A stretch of DNA of 64,000 nucleotides from Mycobacterium tilburgii (GTDB taxonomy: Bacteria > Actinomycetota > Actinomycetes > Mycobacteriales > Mycobacteriaceae). The notes under the pieces are model-generated. The model had not been told where the DNA came from and did not search any database. It worked only from the letters and a program-made list of their open reading frames with translations. Positions 49,879 through 59,784 of the stretch are shown here, one piece after another; the first letter of the stretch is position 1, and every line of letters begins with the position of its first letter. The stretch spans positions 39,018 through 103,017 of the forward strand of contig NZ_LR655692.1 in assembly GCF_902168065.1 (NCBI RefSeq), in the 5' to 3' direction. A program made the position numbers and the translations under genes.

Positions 49879-51402
49879 TCACGACCCGGACGACGAGCGA
49901 CCGCCGCCACCACTGCCACTACCGCCGCCGGACGGCAGCCTCGGTAGGACGGGCTTCGGGGCGACGGTCTGCTGCTGTTGGGTCTGTGGCTGCTGGGTGG
50001 GTGGTTTGGTCGGGGCCACGGTCGTCGGGGCCACGGTCGTCGGGGCGACGGTCGTGGTCGGTGTGGCCGCCGTGGTGGTCGGCATGGTCGTTGATGTGGA
50101 CGGGGTCGGCGTGTTTGTTGTTGCGGTCGGCAGCGTTGTTATGGTCGGCGGCGTTGTTGTCGTCGGGTAGGGCGGCACATACGGCGGCTGGGGCCGCCAT
50201 CCCGGGAACGGAACGATGATCGGAATGGGAATCGGGACCGGGCCATTCGGGTTGGGCACCAGCCCGGGTCCCGGCGCCACCGGGTTGGCTGGCGCCGGAG
50301 CGACGGCCGGAGCCGGAATGATGCCGCCCTGGTACCCCGCATTCGGCGCCTCCGGCGGCGGCGGAGGCACCGGCGCCTGCTGCTGGGTCGGCAGTAGCGG
50401 CATGAACTTGCCCGGGACGGCGTTCTGGTGTCCCACCACCGGCTGCTGACTGGCGGTCGGCCGCACCGCGACCACCACCGCGACCGCCAGCGACGCGACA
50501 CCGATGACGGCGAACGCCACCACGGCATTGCCCACCAGCAATGACCGCCGGCTCAGTTTTAGCGGGCTGGTCAACGCGTCGGGATCGTCTTCGTAGTAGT
50601 CGTCGAACTCGTCCGGAAGCAGGTCGTCATCGTCGTCGGCCATCGAGTAGGCCAGCTGTTGGTCCGCCGCGCCGGGATCGCCGAACCCGGCCAGCCCCGC
50701 TGTCGACGCCATCGCCGTCTCATCGCCGGTCCGCCCGGCGGCCTGCGCCATCGCGGTGGCGTCGCCCGACACCGGCGCCGCCGCCAGCGCGGCCCCGCGG
50801 GCCAGGGCGAAGGTGGGATCCTCGGGGACCTGCACCCGTTTGGTCGCATCGGAGAGCTGATCGGCAACCCCCGCCAGATCCGGGTAGGCGCCCACCAGAT
50901 ACACGTCACTGGGCGCGTCCGGCTGCCCGCCAAGGCTGGCCATCATCGTGTCGAGCGTGCCGGCGGCGTCGCCGGCGAGCGCCTCCTGAGCCAGCATCGT
51001 GGGCGGCGCGTCCGGATCCCCCTCGCCCACCACCGACAGGGTCGCCGTGTTGTCGTCGACCACCAGCACACCGCCCGAGCGGCCCGCCACGCGCATCAGC
51101 GCCGTGACGGCCTGCGACTGCGACAGCACTCCGACATTGTGCACACCGGAATCCTCCAGCGCGTGCCGCAGCTGGTCGGCGGCCGGATGGTCGGTCCAGC
51201 ACACCCGGGTGCCGACCAGGCGGTGGTTCTCGTTCGCCAACAGCCGATCCGTGCCGACCACGGTCTCAGTCAGCTGCTCGACAGGGTTGTTAGCCAGATC
51301 GACGACGGACTGGTCAATCACGTCGGTGCCGTCCGCGCCCGCTCCGACCAGCGCCAAGCGGGCGACGGGGCCGGTGACAGCGGCCCCCAGAACGACGTCC
51401 AT
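49879..51402 (-). CDS. Pro/Thr-rich membrane protein of the DUF7159 type (Rv0538-like)
   Basis: 507 aa from ATG 51402 with GAAGGAG upstream. Residues ~1-215 (MDVVLGAAVTGPVARLALVG, LLVVDD-type ASKHA-like fold) form a soluble domain. It is followed by an acidic stretch (SMADDDDDLLPDEFDDYYED) and a helix (LVGNAVVAFAVIGVASLAV). The C-terminal ~180 residues outside are Pro-rich, then Thr-rich with three TTVAP repeats, and end in GGGSGSGGGGRSSSGS. The layout suggests an exported, cell-wall-spanning tail. Function unknown. Intact despite its low complexity. Confidence 0.8.
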   Translation of the reverse strand: MDVVLGAAVTGPVARLALVGAGADGTDVIDQSVVDLANNPVEQLTETVVGTDRLLANENHRLVGTRVCWTDHPAADQLRHALEDSGVHNVGVLSQSQAVTALMRVAGRSGGVLVVDDNTATLSVVGEGDPDAPPTMLAQEALAGDAAGTLDTMMASLGGQPDAPSDVYLVGAYPDLAGVADQLSDATKRVQVPEDPTFALARGAALAAAPVSGDATAMAQAAGRTGDETAMASTAGLAGFGDPGAADQQLAYSMADDDDDLLPDEFDDYYEDDPDALTSPLKLSRRSLLVGNAVVAFAVIGVASLAVAVVVAVRPTASQQPVVGHQNAVPGKFMPLLPTQQQAPVPPPPPEAPNAGYQGGIIPAPAVAPAPANPVAPGPGLVPNPNGPVPIPIPIIVPFPGWRPQPPYVPPYPTTTTPPTITTLPTATTNTPTPSTSTTMPTTTAATPTTTVAPTTVAPTTVAPTKPPTQQPQTQQQQTVAPKPVLPRLPSGGGSGSGGGGRSSSGS

Positions 51403-51635
51403 CCCTGCTCTCCTTCGGCTGGCCACCCTGGAACCAACATATCCCGGCATCATTACACTTCGATACCGTCGGCAGTAACCATCATTCGAGTGTCCCCCGT
51501 TCTGCGCCACTACCGCGTCTCCCGAACGGAGATTATGTTTCCAAGTAGGCAACGACGCCGCCTCGGCAAGGGGGCTCCCCCGCCGCAGCCGCGAAAGTGC
51601 GCCGCCCGTAACCGTCCTCGATACCCCGGGGGACC

Positions 51636-53204
51636 GTGAGCCAAATCAGCGACGAGCCACCGACCGGCCCCATCAGGGGCGGGGCGACGCCGCGGACCGC
51701 GCGCCAGCCCGGCACCGGGAACCGGGTGGCCGACCTGGCCGCCATCGTCCTGCTCGTCGTCGCGGCGCTGCTGCCGTGGAACCTGTATTTCGGTCTCGGG
51801 ATTCCCGGCAGCAACACGACGCTGTTCGCGGTGCTGATCGTCGTGACGGTGCTGTCGCTGATCGCCGTCGCTTTGCCCCGCTCCGGGTCGACGGGCCGCG
51901 GGCTCCGGTTCGCGCTCGACGCCCCCTATTTGCTGCTGGTGCTCGCGTTCGTCGGGTTCGACGCGGTCCAGACCGTCCGCTTCGGCGGGACCGTGACCGT
52001 GCCGGGCGGCGTCGGTCCGGGAGCCTGGGCTGGAGCCGCCGGTGTGCTGCTGAGCGCGCAGTCGGCGAGCACCCCGGCCACCGCAGCCGATGACGCCGCG
52101 GACGGCGCGCAGCGGCCGGCGCGGATCATCGGCTACGCCTCGATGCTGGCCGCGGTACTCAGCTTCGGTTTCACGCTGTTCTGGCGCATCAAGTACGCGC
52201 TCAACGGCACGGGAGACTCGGTTTTCGGCACGCAGAACATCGCCGTCATCGCGACGGCGGTGGTATACGGCCTGGTGGCGTTGATCGCCGTGCTGGTGGC
52301 CTCGCGATGGCTGCTGGACCCCACCCGGGCCGCGCGGTTGGCGACAATCGCGCTGGGCGCCTCGGCGCTGCTCGCAGGGATCGTCGTCTGGCTGCTGCCG
52401 GCCGGCCGCGACGTCGACGCGTTCCACGGCGTCGTGCAGAACACTACCACCGCCGGGGTCGGGTTCGAGGGCTACCTCGCCTGGGCCGCGGTCGCCGCGC
52501 TCTTCGTGCCCCGCACGCTGTTCGGCCGGGCCGACCCGGTCTCGACGGAGGAGAACGCGTGGCGCGTGGCTGCCCGCACCGGCCTGCTGCTTATCGCCGT
52601 CTGGTGCCTGGGGTCACTGGCCATGCGGATCACCGACCTGGCCGTCGCAACCAGCCTGAACTACCCCTCTTCGCGCTACGACACGGCGGTGCTGGCGGTG
52701 TTCGACCTGGCCACCGCGGCACTGGCACTCTGGCTGCGAAGCAAACTGCGCGACGGCTCGGTCGCCGCCAAAACAATCACGACGCTGTGCGGACTTGTTG
52801 CCGCACTGAGCATTTCGCGGGTCATCGTGGGCGTGGTGCTGGCGCCGCGGTTCGCCGAGCCACCGAACGCGATTCGGAACCCGGTATACGGAAACGACCT
52901 AGCGCAGCAGATCACCAGCACCTTCGACGTCGCACTGTCCGCGCTGGCGCTGTGCATCCTGGCCACGGCGATCATCACCAGACACTTCGCCCGGCTGCGC
53001 CGGCGTCGCTGCGCCGCCCGCCAGCGCGCCGTCGCGCAGAACGCCAACGCCCCCACGACCCGCATCCCCACCTGCGAAGCGCCCACCACCGCGTTACCCC
53101 AATCGACCGGCTACCCAAGGATTTTCCGCGGCGACGATTCGGCCACCCGGCAGATACCCCGGTCCAAGCCGCAGATCTACCGGCCGCCGCAGCATCCGTC
53201 CTAG
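51636..53204 (+). CDS. Polytopic membrane protein (Rv0537c-like)
   Basis: 522 aa with a GTG start. About nine or ten hydrophobic helices from residue 32 (VADLAAIVLLVVAALLPWNL) to ~450 (ALSALALCILATAIITRHFA). A soluble, basic, Pro/Thr-containing C-terminal tail (PRIFRGDDSATRQIPRSKPQ) follows. It is divergent from the DUF7159-type gene, as in M. tuberculosis. Function unknown. Intact. Confidence 0.8.
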   Translation: MSQISDEPPTGPIRGGATPRTARQPGTGNRVADLAAIVLLVVAALLPWNLYFGLGIPGSNTTLFAVLIVVTVLSLIAVALPRSGSTGRGLRFALDAPYLLLVLAFVGFDAVQTVRFGGTVTVPGGVGPGAWAGAAGVLLSAQSASTPATAADDAADGAQRPARIIGYASMLAAVLSFGFTLFWRIKYALNGTGDSVFGTQNIAVIATAVVYGLVALIAVLVASRWLLDPTRAARLATIALGASALLAGIVVWLLPAGRDVDAFHGVVQNTTTAGVGFEGYLAWAAVAALFVPRTLFGRADPVSTEENAWRVAARTGLLLIAVWCLGSLAMRITDLAVATSLNYPSSRYDTAVLAVFDLATAALALWLRSKLRDGSVAAKTITTLCGLVAALSISRVIVGVVLAPRFAEPPNAIRNPVYGNDLAQQITSTFDVALSALALCILATAIITRHFARLRRRRCAARQRAVAQNANAPTTRIPTCEAPTTALPQSTGYPRIFRGDDSATRQIPRSKPQIYRPPQHPS

Positions 53205-53208
53205 CGCG

Positions 53209-53500
53209 CTAGCGCGGCGGGGCGAACGCGAAATCCTGTGAGCCGTCCCGCGGAGCGATCGCCGCCCGGAACCCCGGCACCTCGGCCGCGCGGGCGGGAT
53301 AGGCGACGATATGGCGCACGTCGCCGCTGCGATACTGCCCAGTGATCAACCGGGGCCAGCGTCTCCCCGCGTGCCCGGCACAGGGTGGTAGCCACGTCGA
53401 GGTATCGAAATGGGCCGCCCCGAGCAGACGTTGACCGCAGTGATGCCGGACGTGCCCGCCACGTGCGCGAGCGGGTACCGGGTTGGCGCCGACAGGATCG
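53209..53500 (-). pseudogene. C-terminal remnant of a GalE-like epimerase
   Basis: In mixed frames SGRPISILDVATTLCRARGE-like text (ISI.., LDVATTLCRARGETLAPVDH) precedes GDVRHIVAYPARAAEVPGFR and AIAPRDGSQDFAFAPPR with a stop at 53209. GDVRH and the (F/L)A..P tail are the C-terminus of UDP-sugar epimerases. The Rv0536 (galE3) position next to Rv0537c supports this. The nucleotide-binding part is missing, and the remnant meets another gene near 53470. Confidence 0.65.
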
Positions 53501-53905
53501 CGATCAGCGCTGATGGCGGCCGGCTCTTTACTGCCCACTGTCAAGCCGTCGGCTCTACAGCGTGAGCATCGCGGCGTTGCGCGATCGCGGCCGATCCGAC
53601 GAGCGGGTCGCCGAGACGATCTTCGACCACGGCGACAAGGGGGCTTCCGACGGCCTGGAATCCGACACCGACGGCAACCTCTACGTCACCGCTTACGAAC
53701 ACAGCGTGGTGCTGAAAAGGAGCGCCGGATGGCCGATGGTCAACGGTGTTGCACGGGCCGAAGCTGTTGTGGCCGGACACCCTCGCGTTGGCCGCCGACG
53801 GGGAGCTCTACGTCAGCGTTAACCAGCTGCCCCGCATTCCGCTGTTCAACAACGGCAGCGAGGCCTGCATACCGCCGTACCTGATCATTCGGGTGAACGT
53901 CGGGA
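53470..53905 (+). pseudogene. Remnant of a major-royal-jelly/SMP-30-like beta-propeller protein
   Basis: GADRIAISADGGRLF opens, and after a shift RLYSVSIAALRDRGRSDERV, KGASDGLESDTDGNLYVTAY and EHSVVLKRSA follow. Then in another frame WSTVLHGPKLLWPDTLALAA, DGELYVSVNQLPRIPLFNNG and PPYLIIRVNVG. The repeating 'DG-x-LYVT' blades and WPDTLA(L) motif fit bacterial MRJP-family proteins. The N-terminal half is absent. At least two frameshifts. Confidence 0.65.
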
Positions 53906-53986
53906 TGCACAACCGGTCCGGTTGCGCCGACAATGATTGTCCAGGAATGTCCAGCAACTCAATTTGTTTGCACAGATGGGATCACG

Positions 53987-54633
53987 ATGAAGGCGATCAT
54001 TAACACGCAGGCCGGCGGCCCGTCGGTGCTGCAACTGGTCGAGCGGCCCGTTCCTGCGGTGGCCGCGGGCCAGGTGCGCGTGCGCATCGCCGTGTCCAGG
54101 GTGAACCCGACCGACTGGAAAGCCCGACAGAGCGCAACCGCGGTGGCCGCAGGTGGTGCAGGTCCCCAACCAGGACGGTGCGGGCGTCGACGCCGTCGGT
54201 GAGGAGGTGATCGGACTGAATTTCGGTGAGCGCGTGTAGGTCGGGGATTCCGCATGGCAACGAGCCGATGGAACGGCGCAGGAGCACGTCGTGCTGCCGG
54301 CGCACCACTGGGCGCCGGTGCAGCTCGAACCCGGCGCGCTGGACGGATTCACCGTGCTGGTCGCGGGTGGGGCGGGCGTCGTCGGCCACACCGCCATCCA
54401 GCTCACGGTCTGGTCCGGTGCGACGGTGATCGCCCATCAGCGACGACGAGAAGGCCGAGCTGGCCCGGCGGGCTGGGGCGCATCAGATCATCAATTACCG
54501 TCAGGAGAAGTTGGTGCCGGCGGTGCTCGACCGACACCCGTCCGGAGCCGACATCATCGTCGAAGTCAACCTGAGCGCCAACATCGAAGCCGACCTGGAC
54601 CTGGTGGCAAGCAACGGCACCATCGCGAACTAA
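53987..54633 (+). pseudogene. Broken NADPH:quinone reductase (MDR family)
   Basis: ATG 53987 opens MKAIINTQAGGPSVLQLVER. After a shift near 54150, VVQVPNQDGAGVVDAVG-like text and a TAG at 54237 interrupt EEVIGLNFGERV / VGDSAWQ. The NADPH-binding part reads LDGFTVLVAGGAGVVGHTAI, then after another shift DDEKAELARRAGAHQIINYR and IVEVNLSANIEADLDLVASN. The C-terminal third is missing, and the next gene begins at once. Three or more lesions. Confidence 0.75.
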
Positions 54634-54689
54634 GTGTCGGATGAGCTCGACGTCATTACCCATCCCCACTCGCGCCGGAATGAACAAAA

Positions 54690-55412
54690 ACGGTGATCAC
54701 CGGCGGGACGGCGAGCATCGGAATCGAGTCCGCGCGGTTGCTCACCAGCGAAGGGGCCACGGTCATCATCACCGCCGCGACCGGGACAGGGGCAAGCAAA
54801 CGGTTGCGGCCATCGGTGCGAACGCCCGATTCGTTCCGACCGACATGGCGGATGCCGAGTCCGTGAATTAGCTTGTGCGGCAATGCGGCGATGTCGACAT
54901 CATCGTGAACAATGCCGGCAGCTTCCCATCCACGCTGACGGTCGACCAGGACATGGCCGTGTTCGAGGAGCTGTTTCGCACCAATGTCCGCGGCGCCTAC
55001 TTTCTGGTCGCGGGCCTGATTCCGCGGATGCTGGAGCGGGGTCGCGGCAGCATCGTCAACGTCACCACCATGGCCGCGTTCAAGGGAATTCCCGGCGAGT
55101 CGGGTTACAGCGCCTCCAAGGCTGCGCTGGAATCGCTCACCCGCACCTGGGCCACCGAATTCGGGGCGGCCGGGGTGCGGGGGAACAGCGTCGCCCCCCG
55201 ACCTCACCCGTACCCTCGGGGTTGCCGTCGCGTGGGGGGAAGTCAACGAAGAACTCGGGTGGGCGCTGCCGTTGGGTCGAACCGCCTACGCATCCGAAAT
55301 CGCGGAAGCGGTACTCTTCCTCAGCTCCCCCCGCGCCAGCTTCGTCACCGGCTCCACGCTGCACGTCGGCGGCGGCCATCTAAGAATCCTTGTTCGGTGG
55401 TTGCGTTCCGGC
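54690..55412 (+). pseudogene. Broken FabG-like SDR oxidoreductase
   Basis: VITGGTASIGIESARLLTSE has the TGxxxxIG motif. After a shift, RDRGKQTVAAIGANARFVPT and DMADAESVN precede an in-frame TAA/TAG at ~54868. The same frame continues LVRQCGDVDIIVNNAGSFPS and IVNVTTMAAFKGIPGESGYS (active-site SASK follows). Near 55195 a shift leads to EELGWALPLGRTAYASEIAE and FLSSPRASFVTGSTLHVGGG. No start codon is obvious. Confidence 0.75.
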
Positions 55413-55472
55413 TGACTCCCGGGCACGGTGTAATTCGCCGGGAACCAACGGGCCGACGACAAGGAGCGATCA

Positions 55473-57092
55473 ATGCCGGTGCTACCCGCCAGTGGGGGAC
55501 CCTGCGGCGCGCGGCTCACCCGGCGCGGGTTCATGGCGGCAGGCATTGCGGGCGGACTGACGCTGGCGGCGTGTGGGCAGTCCAAGTCATCGGCGCCGAA
55601 CAGTGCCAGCAGAATGGCGGACGCGATCGCCGCGGCCGAGGCGGCGAGGCCGCACAGCGGGCGCACGGTGACGGCCAGTTTGACCGCGGAGGTCCGGAAG
55701 ATCGATCTGGGCGGGCCCGTTGTGCGGACGCTGACCTTCGGTGACACCATCCCGGGACCGGTGATCCGGGCCGCCATCGGCGACGAGCTGGTGGTCCGGG
55801 TCTCGAACAAGATCGATCGGCCGACGTCGGTGCACTGGCACGGTATTGCGTTGCGCAACAACATGGACGGCGCCGAGCCCGCGACCCCGAACATCGGCGC
55901 CGGGCAGGACTTCACCTATCAGTTCTCGGCGCCGGATTCCGGCACCTATTGGGCCCACCCACATACGGGCCTCGACGATGACACCGGCCTGTACCTGCCC
56001 GTCATCATCGATGACCCCACGGAGAGCGACTACGACGCGGAATGGATTGTCGTCCTCGACGATTGGACCGACGGCGTGGGCAAGAGCCCACATCAGCTGT
56101 ATGAGGAACTCACCGATCCGCACAAAACCAGCGTGCCGCCCCCACCCGAGACGACGTCATCCTCCACCCCGACCACTCCCGAGACCACATCGGAGACTCC
56201 GACCACCTCGACCACAGCGACGACGCCGACTACACCCGCCGGCTCGGCGGTCTCCGCAGCGCCCGCGCGGGTCGGCACCAGCTATCTGCTCGGCGACGAC
56301 GCGGGCGACATCGCCTACCCGTTCTATCTGATCAACGGCCGGATTCCGGCTTCGCCCACCGTCTTCAGCGCGAAGCCGGGCCAGCGGATCCGGATCCGCT
56401 TCATCAACGCCGGCTCCGACACCGCGTTTCGCGTCGCGCTGGCCGACCACACCATGACCGTGACCCACACCGACGGCTTCCCCGTCGTACCGACCGACGT
56501 CGACGCGCTGCTCATCGGGATGGCCGAACGGTACGACGTCATCGTGACGGCCGCCGACGGCGTCTTCCCACTGGTCGCACTGGCCGAGGGCAAGAACGCG
56601 CTGGCGCGGGCGTTGCTGTCCACCGGCAAGGGCAGCCCGCCCGATTCCCGGTTTCAACCGGCAGAACTCACCAAGCGGGTGGGCACCGCCGCGATGTTCA
56701 CCGCCACGACACCGGCCCAATTGCCGCGCCCCGAACCCGGGCTGAACCTGCCGATTGTACTGGGCGGCAACATGATCCAATACGACTGGACGATCAACGG
56801 GGAGCCCTACAGCAAGACCAATCCGCTGCACGTGCAGGAGGGGCAACGGCCCACCATCACGTTCGACAACGCCACGATGATGTATCACCCCATCCATTTG
56901 CACGGGCACACCTTCCAGCTGATCAATCCCGACGGAACGCTGGGCGCCCGCAAGGACACCGTGATCGTGCTGCCCAAGCAGAAAGTGATGGCCGTACTGG
57001 TCGCCGACAATCCTGGTGTGTGGCAACTGTATTGCCACAACACGTATCACCAAGTTGCCGGGATGATGACCCGACTGGAGTACGTCTTCTAG
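55473..57092 (+). CDS. mmcO: Multicopper oxidase (MmcO-like) with altered HCH motif
   Basis: 539 aa. A Tat signal (LTRRGFMAAGIAGGLTLAAC) with a lipobox Cys indicates a lipoprotein. Three cupredoxin domains hold copper motifs HWHG (SVHWHGIALRNN), HPH (YWAHPHTGLD) and HPIHLHGHTF. The last motif, normally HCHxxxHxxxGM, reads YCHNTYHQVAGMM: the first His is Tyr520 (codon TAT at 57030), although the type 1 Cys521 and His526 remain. A Thr/Pro/Ser-rich insertion lies at about 210-265. The M. tuberculosis enzyme (Rv0846c) oxidises Cu(I) and confers copper tolerance. The frame is intact, but activity is doubtful. Confidence 0.88.
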   Translation: MPVLPASGGPCGARLTRRGFMAAGIAGGLTLAACGQSKSSAPNSASRMADAIAAAEAARPHSGRTVTASLTAEVRKIDLGGPVVRTLTFGDTIPGPVIRAAIGDELVVRVSNKIDRPTSVHWHGIALRNNMDGAEPATPNIGAGQDFTYQFSAPDSGTYWAHPHTGLDDDTGLYLPVIIDDPTESDYDAEWIVVLDDWTDGVGKSPHQLYEELTDPHKTSVPPPPETTSSSTPTTPETTSETPTTSTTATTPTTPAGSAVSAAPARVGTSYLLGDDAGDIAYPFYLINGRIPASPTVFSAKPGQRIRIRFINAGSDTAFRVALADHTMTVTHTDGFPVVPTDVDALLIGMAERYDVIVTAADGVFPLVALAEGKNALARALLSTGKGSPPDSRFQPAELTKRVGTAAMFTATTPAQLPRPEPGLNLPIVLGGNMIQYDWTINGEPYSKTNPLHVQEGQRPTITFDNATMMYHPIHLHGHTFQLINPDGTLGARKDTVIVLPKQKVMAVLVADNPGVWQLYCHNTYHQVAGMMTRLEYVF

Positions 57093-57913
57093 GAGTCGCG
57101 GAGGAACTCCAGCAGCAGCTTGTTGACCGTGGACGGCTGCTCGATCTGCGGACAGTGGCCGGTGTCCTCGACCACCACCGCGCGTGCGCCCCTCGATCTG
57201 GGCGGCGATCTCGGCGGCCCAGCCCGCGGGCAGCAGCTTGTTGTTGCTCCCTTCGACGATCAGCGTCGGCACCTTGATGCGCCGGTATGCCCGCGCATTC
57301 GACGGCGTCGGCGGCCGTTCGGCGCCGGTGCGCCGGAACCGAACCGCGGCCACCGCCTCCCACGCGCCGGCGCGGTGCTCGATTCGTAGCGGTGGCCCAC
57401 GTATTCGTCGTCGGCGGGATAGCCGGGGCCGTGGAACAGCGCTTCGACGATGCGGCGCATGCCCGGCAGGCTCGCGTCGTACTCCGGCAGCGCCGCAAAG
57501 TGCTCGTTCTGTTGAATCTCTTTGCCACCACAGATGATCACCAGGCCGCGGATGGGCAGCAGCGGGGCGTCCGCCGTGGCGTCGTTGAGCAGGTTGATGG
57601 CGCCCATCGAGTTGCCGACGAAGTGCGCCGATTCGATACCCGGCACCCGGCAAAAACGAGCCACGTGCCGGATTCGCATGCCCCGGCCATCGACGAAATC
57701 GGTCACCTTCGCCGAGTTTCCTTAGCCCAACATGTCCGGGTACAGCACCCGGTAGTGCGCGGCCAGCGCGGAAATAGTGCGTTCCCAACCAAGTTCGGCG
57801 CTGGCGCCGAACTCACCACCGTGCAGCAGCACCACAGGTTCGTCGTCGCCGTCCTCCAGGTAGCCGGTGGGCAGGCCATCCACCAAGGTGGTCTTGTGCT
57901 GAAAATCCATCAC
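57091..57913 (-). pseudogene. Alpha/beta hydrolase (meta-cleavage hydrolase type) with nonsense and frameshifts
   Basis: From 57913/57910, MDFQHKTTLVDGLPTGYLED and PVVLLHGGEFGASAELGWER (oxyanion HGG) lead to DMLG, then TAA at 57722-57724 in place of an aromatic residue of (F/Y)GNSAK. The frame continues RIRHVARFCRVPGIESAHFV with GNSMGAINLL (nucleophile Ser) and YPADDEYVGHRYE. A shift near 57390 gives RIKVPTLIVEGSNNKLLPAG (acid region), and another gives EDTGHCPQIEQPSTVNKLLL (catalytic His). Overlaps the cyclase gene upstream. Confidence 0.8.
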
Positions 57914-58898
57914 TTGATCGCGATCGGGTTGACCGGGGAACCCACGGCACCGACCACCCGCAATGGCGGTGCGATCAGCTGGAACTCATAGACGCCGTCG
58001 GCCGCGCAATCCTCGGCCAGCGCGGTGAGTTCCCAGTATTCGTCGAAGATCATCCCCCTGTCCCTGTCACGCAGGCAGAGCAGATGCAGCGGGAAGCTGA
58101 TGCCGTCGACACCGGACACCAGGTCTTCGACCTGAAGGTTATCGGCGGCCACGGCCGCGATCTCGTGATCATGCAGCCACTGCGCGCATCGCCAATCTAG
58201 CCGGGAGTACCCTTCTGTCTTATTGCCGGTCATCAGAAACCTTGCCCACCAACCGGTCCGGATCAACACGATGTCGCCCCGCCCGATCGTCACCCCCTGG
58301 GCACGGGCCACGTCGTCGAGTTCTTCGGGCGAGGTCGGGTTTCCGGCCTCCAGGAAGACCTGCGCTTTCCGGTGGCGCACCAGGTCCAGCAGCACACCGC
58401 ACGACGTGATGCCCTTGACGTCCACCTTGTCGATGCCGCAATGGTAGGCGCCCATGCTGGTCACCAAATCCGCGGGAAAGCCGTTGTAGCGCTGATCGTC
58501 GTAGTACACGTGCGACAGCGCGTCCCACTGACTTACTGCCTGCAACGGCATGATGAGGTCGTCGTTGAAGCGGAACGGATTGTCGGCGGTCATGTAACCA
58601 CTCAGTTGCTGCGCCAACGGGTTACGCGGCCAGCTGGGCCCGTACTTGGCCAATGTGTTCACATCGCCGCCGTCGACGGTCATGATGTGCACCGGGTTGT
58701 GCCGAAACTCGAACGCCCCCTGGGGACCGGAGGCGCCGAAGTCGACGAGCGGAAAGACCTTGCCGTGCCGGACCAGGCTCGCGGCGTGGGCGACCTTGTC
58801 CGCTGTGATGAAGTTCAGGGTGCCGAGTTCGTCGTCCCCCAGCGTCCCCAGTTGGAGACGTCGCGCACGACCCGCCGGAAATCAGTCAAGTCGGTCAC
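57910..58898 (-). pseudogene. Cyclase-family (kynurenine formamidase-like) protein with one frameshift
   Basis: The GTG at 58898 opens VTDLTDFRRVVRDVSNWGRW. A one-base change in a G run near 58838 is needed to reach DDELGTLNFITADKVAHAAS and VRHGKVFPLVDFGASGPQGA. The frame is then open to 57910 through DALSHVYYDDQRYNGFPADL, containing the metal-binding D-x-SHV-type motif, and DIVLIRTGWWARFLM. The lesion is single and in a homopolymer. The C-terminal 260 aa could be translated from an internal GTG or ATG but would lack the first strands. Confidence 0.8.
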
Positions 58899-59754
58899 GG
58901 GATTCCTTCGTTCCTGAGGGGCCGCGGCAAGAGGTCGCGGGCGAGCGCGGCGCCGACCATTCCCGCCGTCGACCCAGATGACCTGTCCCGTGATGTAGCC
59001 GGCCGCAGCACTATTCAGGAGGAGCAGCACCGCCGCCTGCTCGGCCGGCTCGGAAACACGGCCCAACGGCTTGGGGATGTCGTCGAGGAAGCCCTGCCCG
59101 TAGGCCGTGCGCAACTGATTAAGGATCGGGGTCTCGGGTCACGCCAGGGCCGGTGCAGTTGATGCGGATGCCGCGGACACCCAGCGGAGTGGCGCTGCGC
59201 ATCATGTAGAAGATGATCGCCTCTTTGGACAGCTGGTAGCCGTTGCCCAGGGCGTCGGGGTTGCCGCGACGCCAGTCGATGTCCTCGGGCATGGTCGCGG
59301 TGTCCAGCAAGGGGGCCGCCGTGGCCGCATGTTCGCGGTACGCAGCCGCCGCGAGCGAGGACACGCTGACGATCGATGAGCCCGCCACCATCTTCGGGAT
59401 GAGCGCCTCGGTGACCTGTCGCAGGCCCAGGAAATTGATTGTGGCGACCAATACCGGGTCCCCGATTCCCGACGAGACACCGGCGACGTTGAACAACGCA
59501 TCGACCGGCCCACCGATGGCCGCCACCGCCTCGTCGATCGACTCCGTGGCGGCGAAGTCTACCTCATGAAAGGCATTGGGATGAAAGGCCTTGGGCTGAA
59601 ATGACGGTCGCTGCTTGTCCAGGCCGATCACCTCGGCGCCCCATTCGGTGAGCTGACGTGCCACGTGCGCGCCGATGCCCACGCGCACCCGGGTCACCAC
59701 CGCGCGGCGGCCTTGATAGCCGAGGTATCGCCAGAGCCCGTCGATTGCTTCCAC
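58895..59754 (-). pseudogene. SDR oxidoreductase (hydroxysteroid dehydrogenase-like) with two frameshifts
   Basis: GTG 59754 opens MEAIDGLWRYLGYQGRRAVV, then TRVRVGIGAHVARQLTEWGA, where the first Gly of TGxxxGIG is Arg. ALFNVAGVSSGIGDP and GNGYQLSKEAIIFYMMRSAT (YxxxK-type) follow. After RINCTGPGVT a shift near 59130 leads to ILNQ-LRTAYGQGFLDDIPKPLG and AAAGYITGQVIWVDGGN. A second shift gives MVGAALARDLLPRPLRNEGI and a stop overlapping the cyclase GTG (GTGA). Two indels plus a damaged cofactor motif. Confidence 0.8.
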
Positions 59755-59784
59755 GTTGTTCCTAGGTCCAGCGACCGTCCGGGA

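Noticed and set aside
50030..50170. Repeats encoding TTVAP and polythreonine as a possible CRISPR or minisatellite locus
   Set aside because: They are codon-level repeats within the Thr-rich tail of an intact coding sequence, with no spacers.
56157..57788. 543-codon minus-strand frame covering mmcO and the hydrolase
   Set aside because: It spans two unrelated genes antisense and has no recognisable domain.
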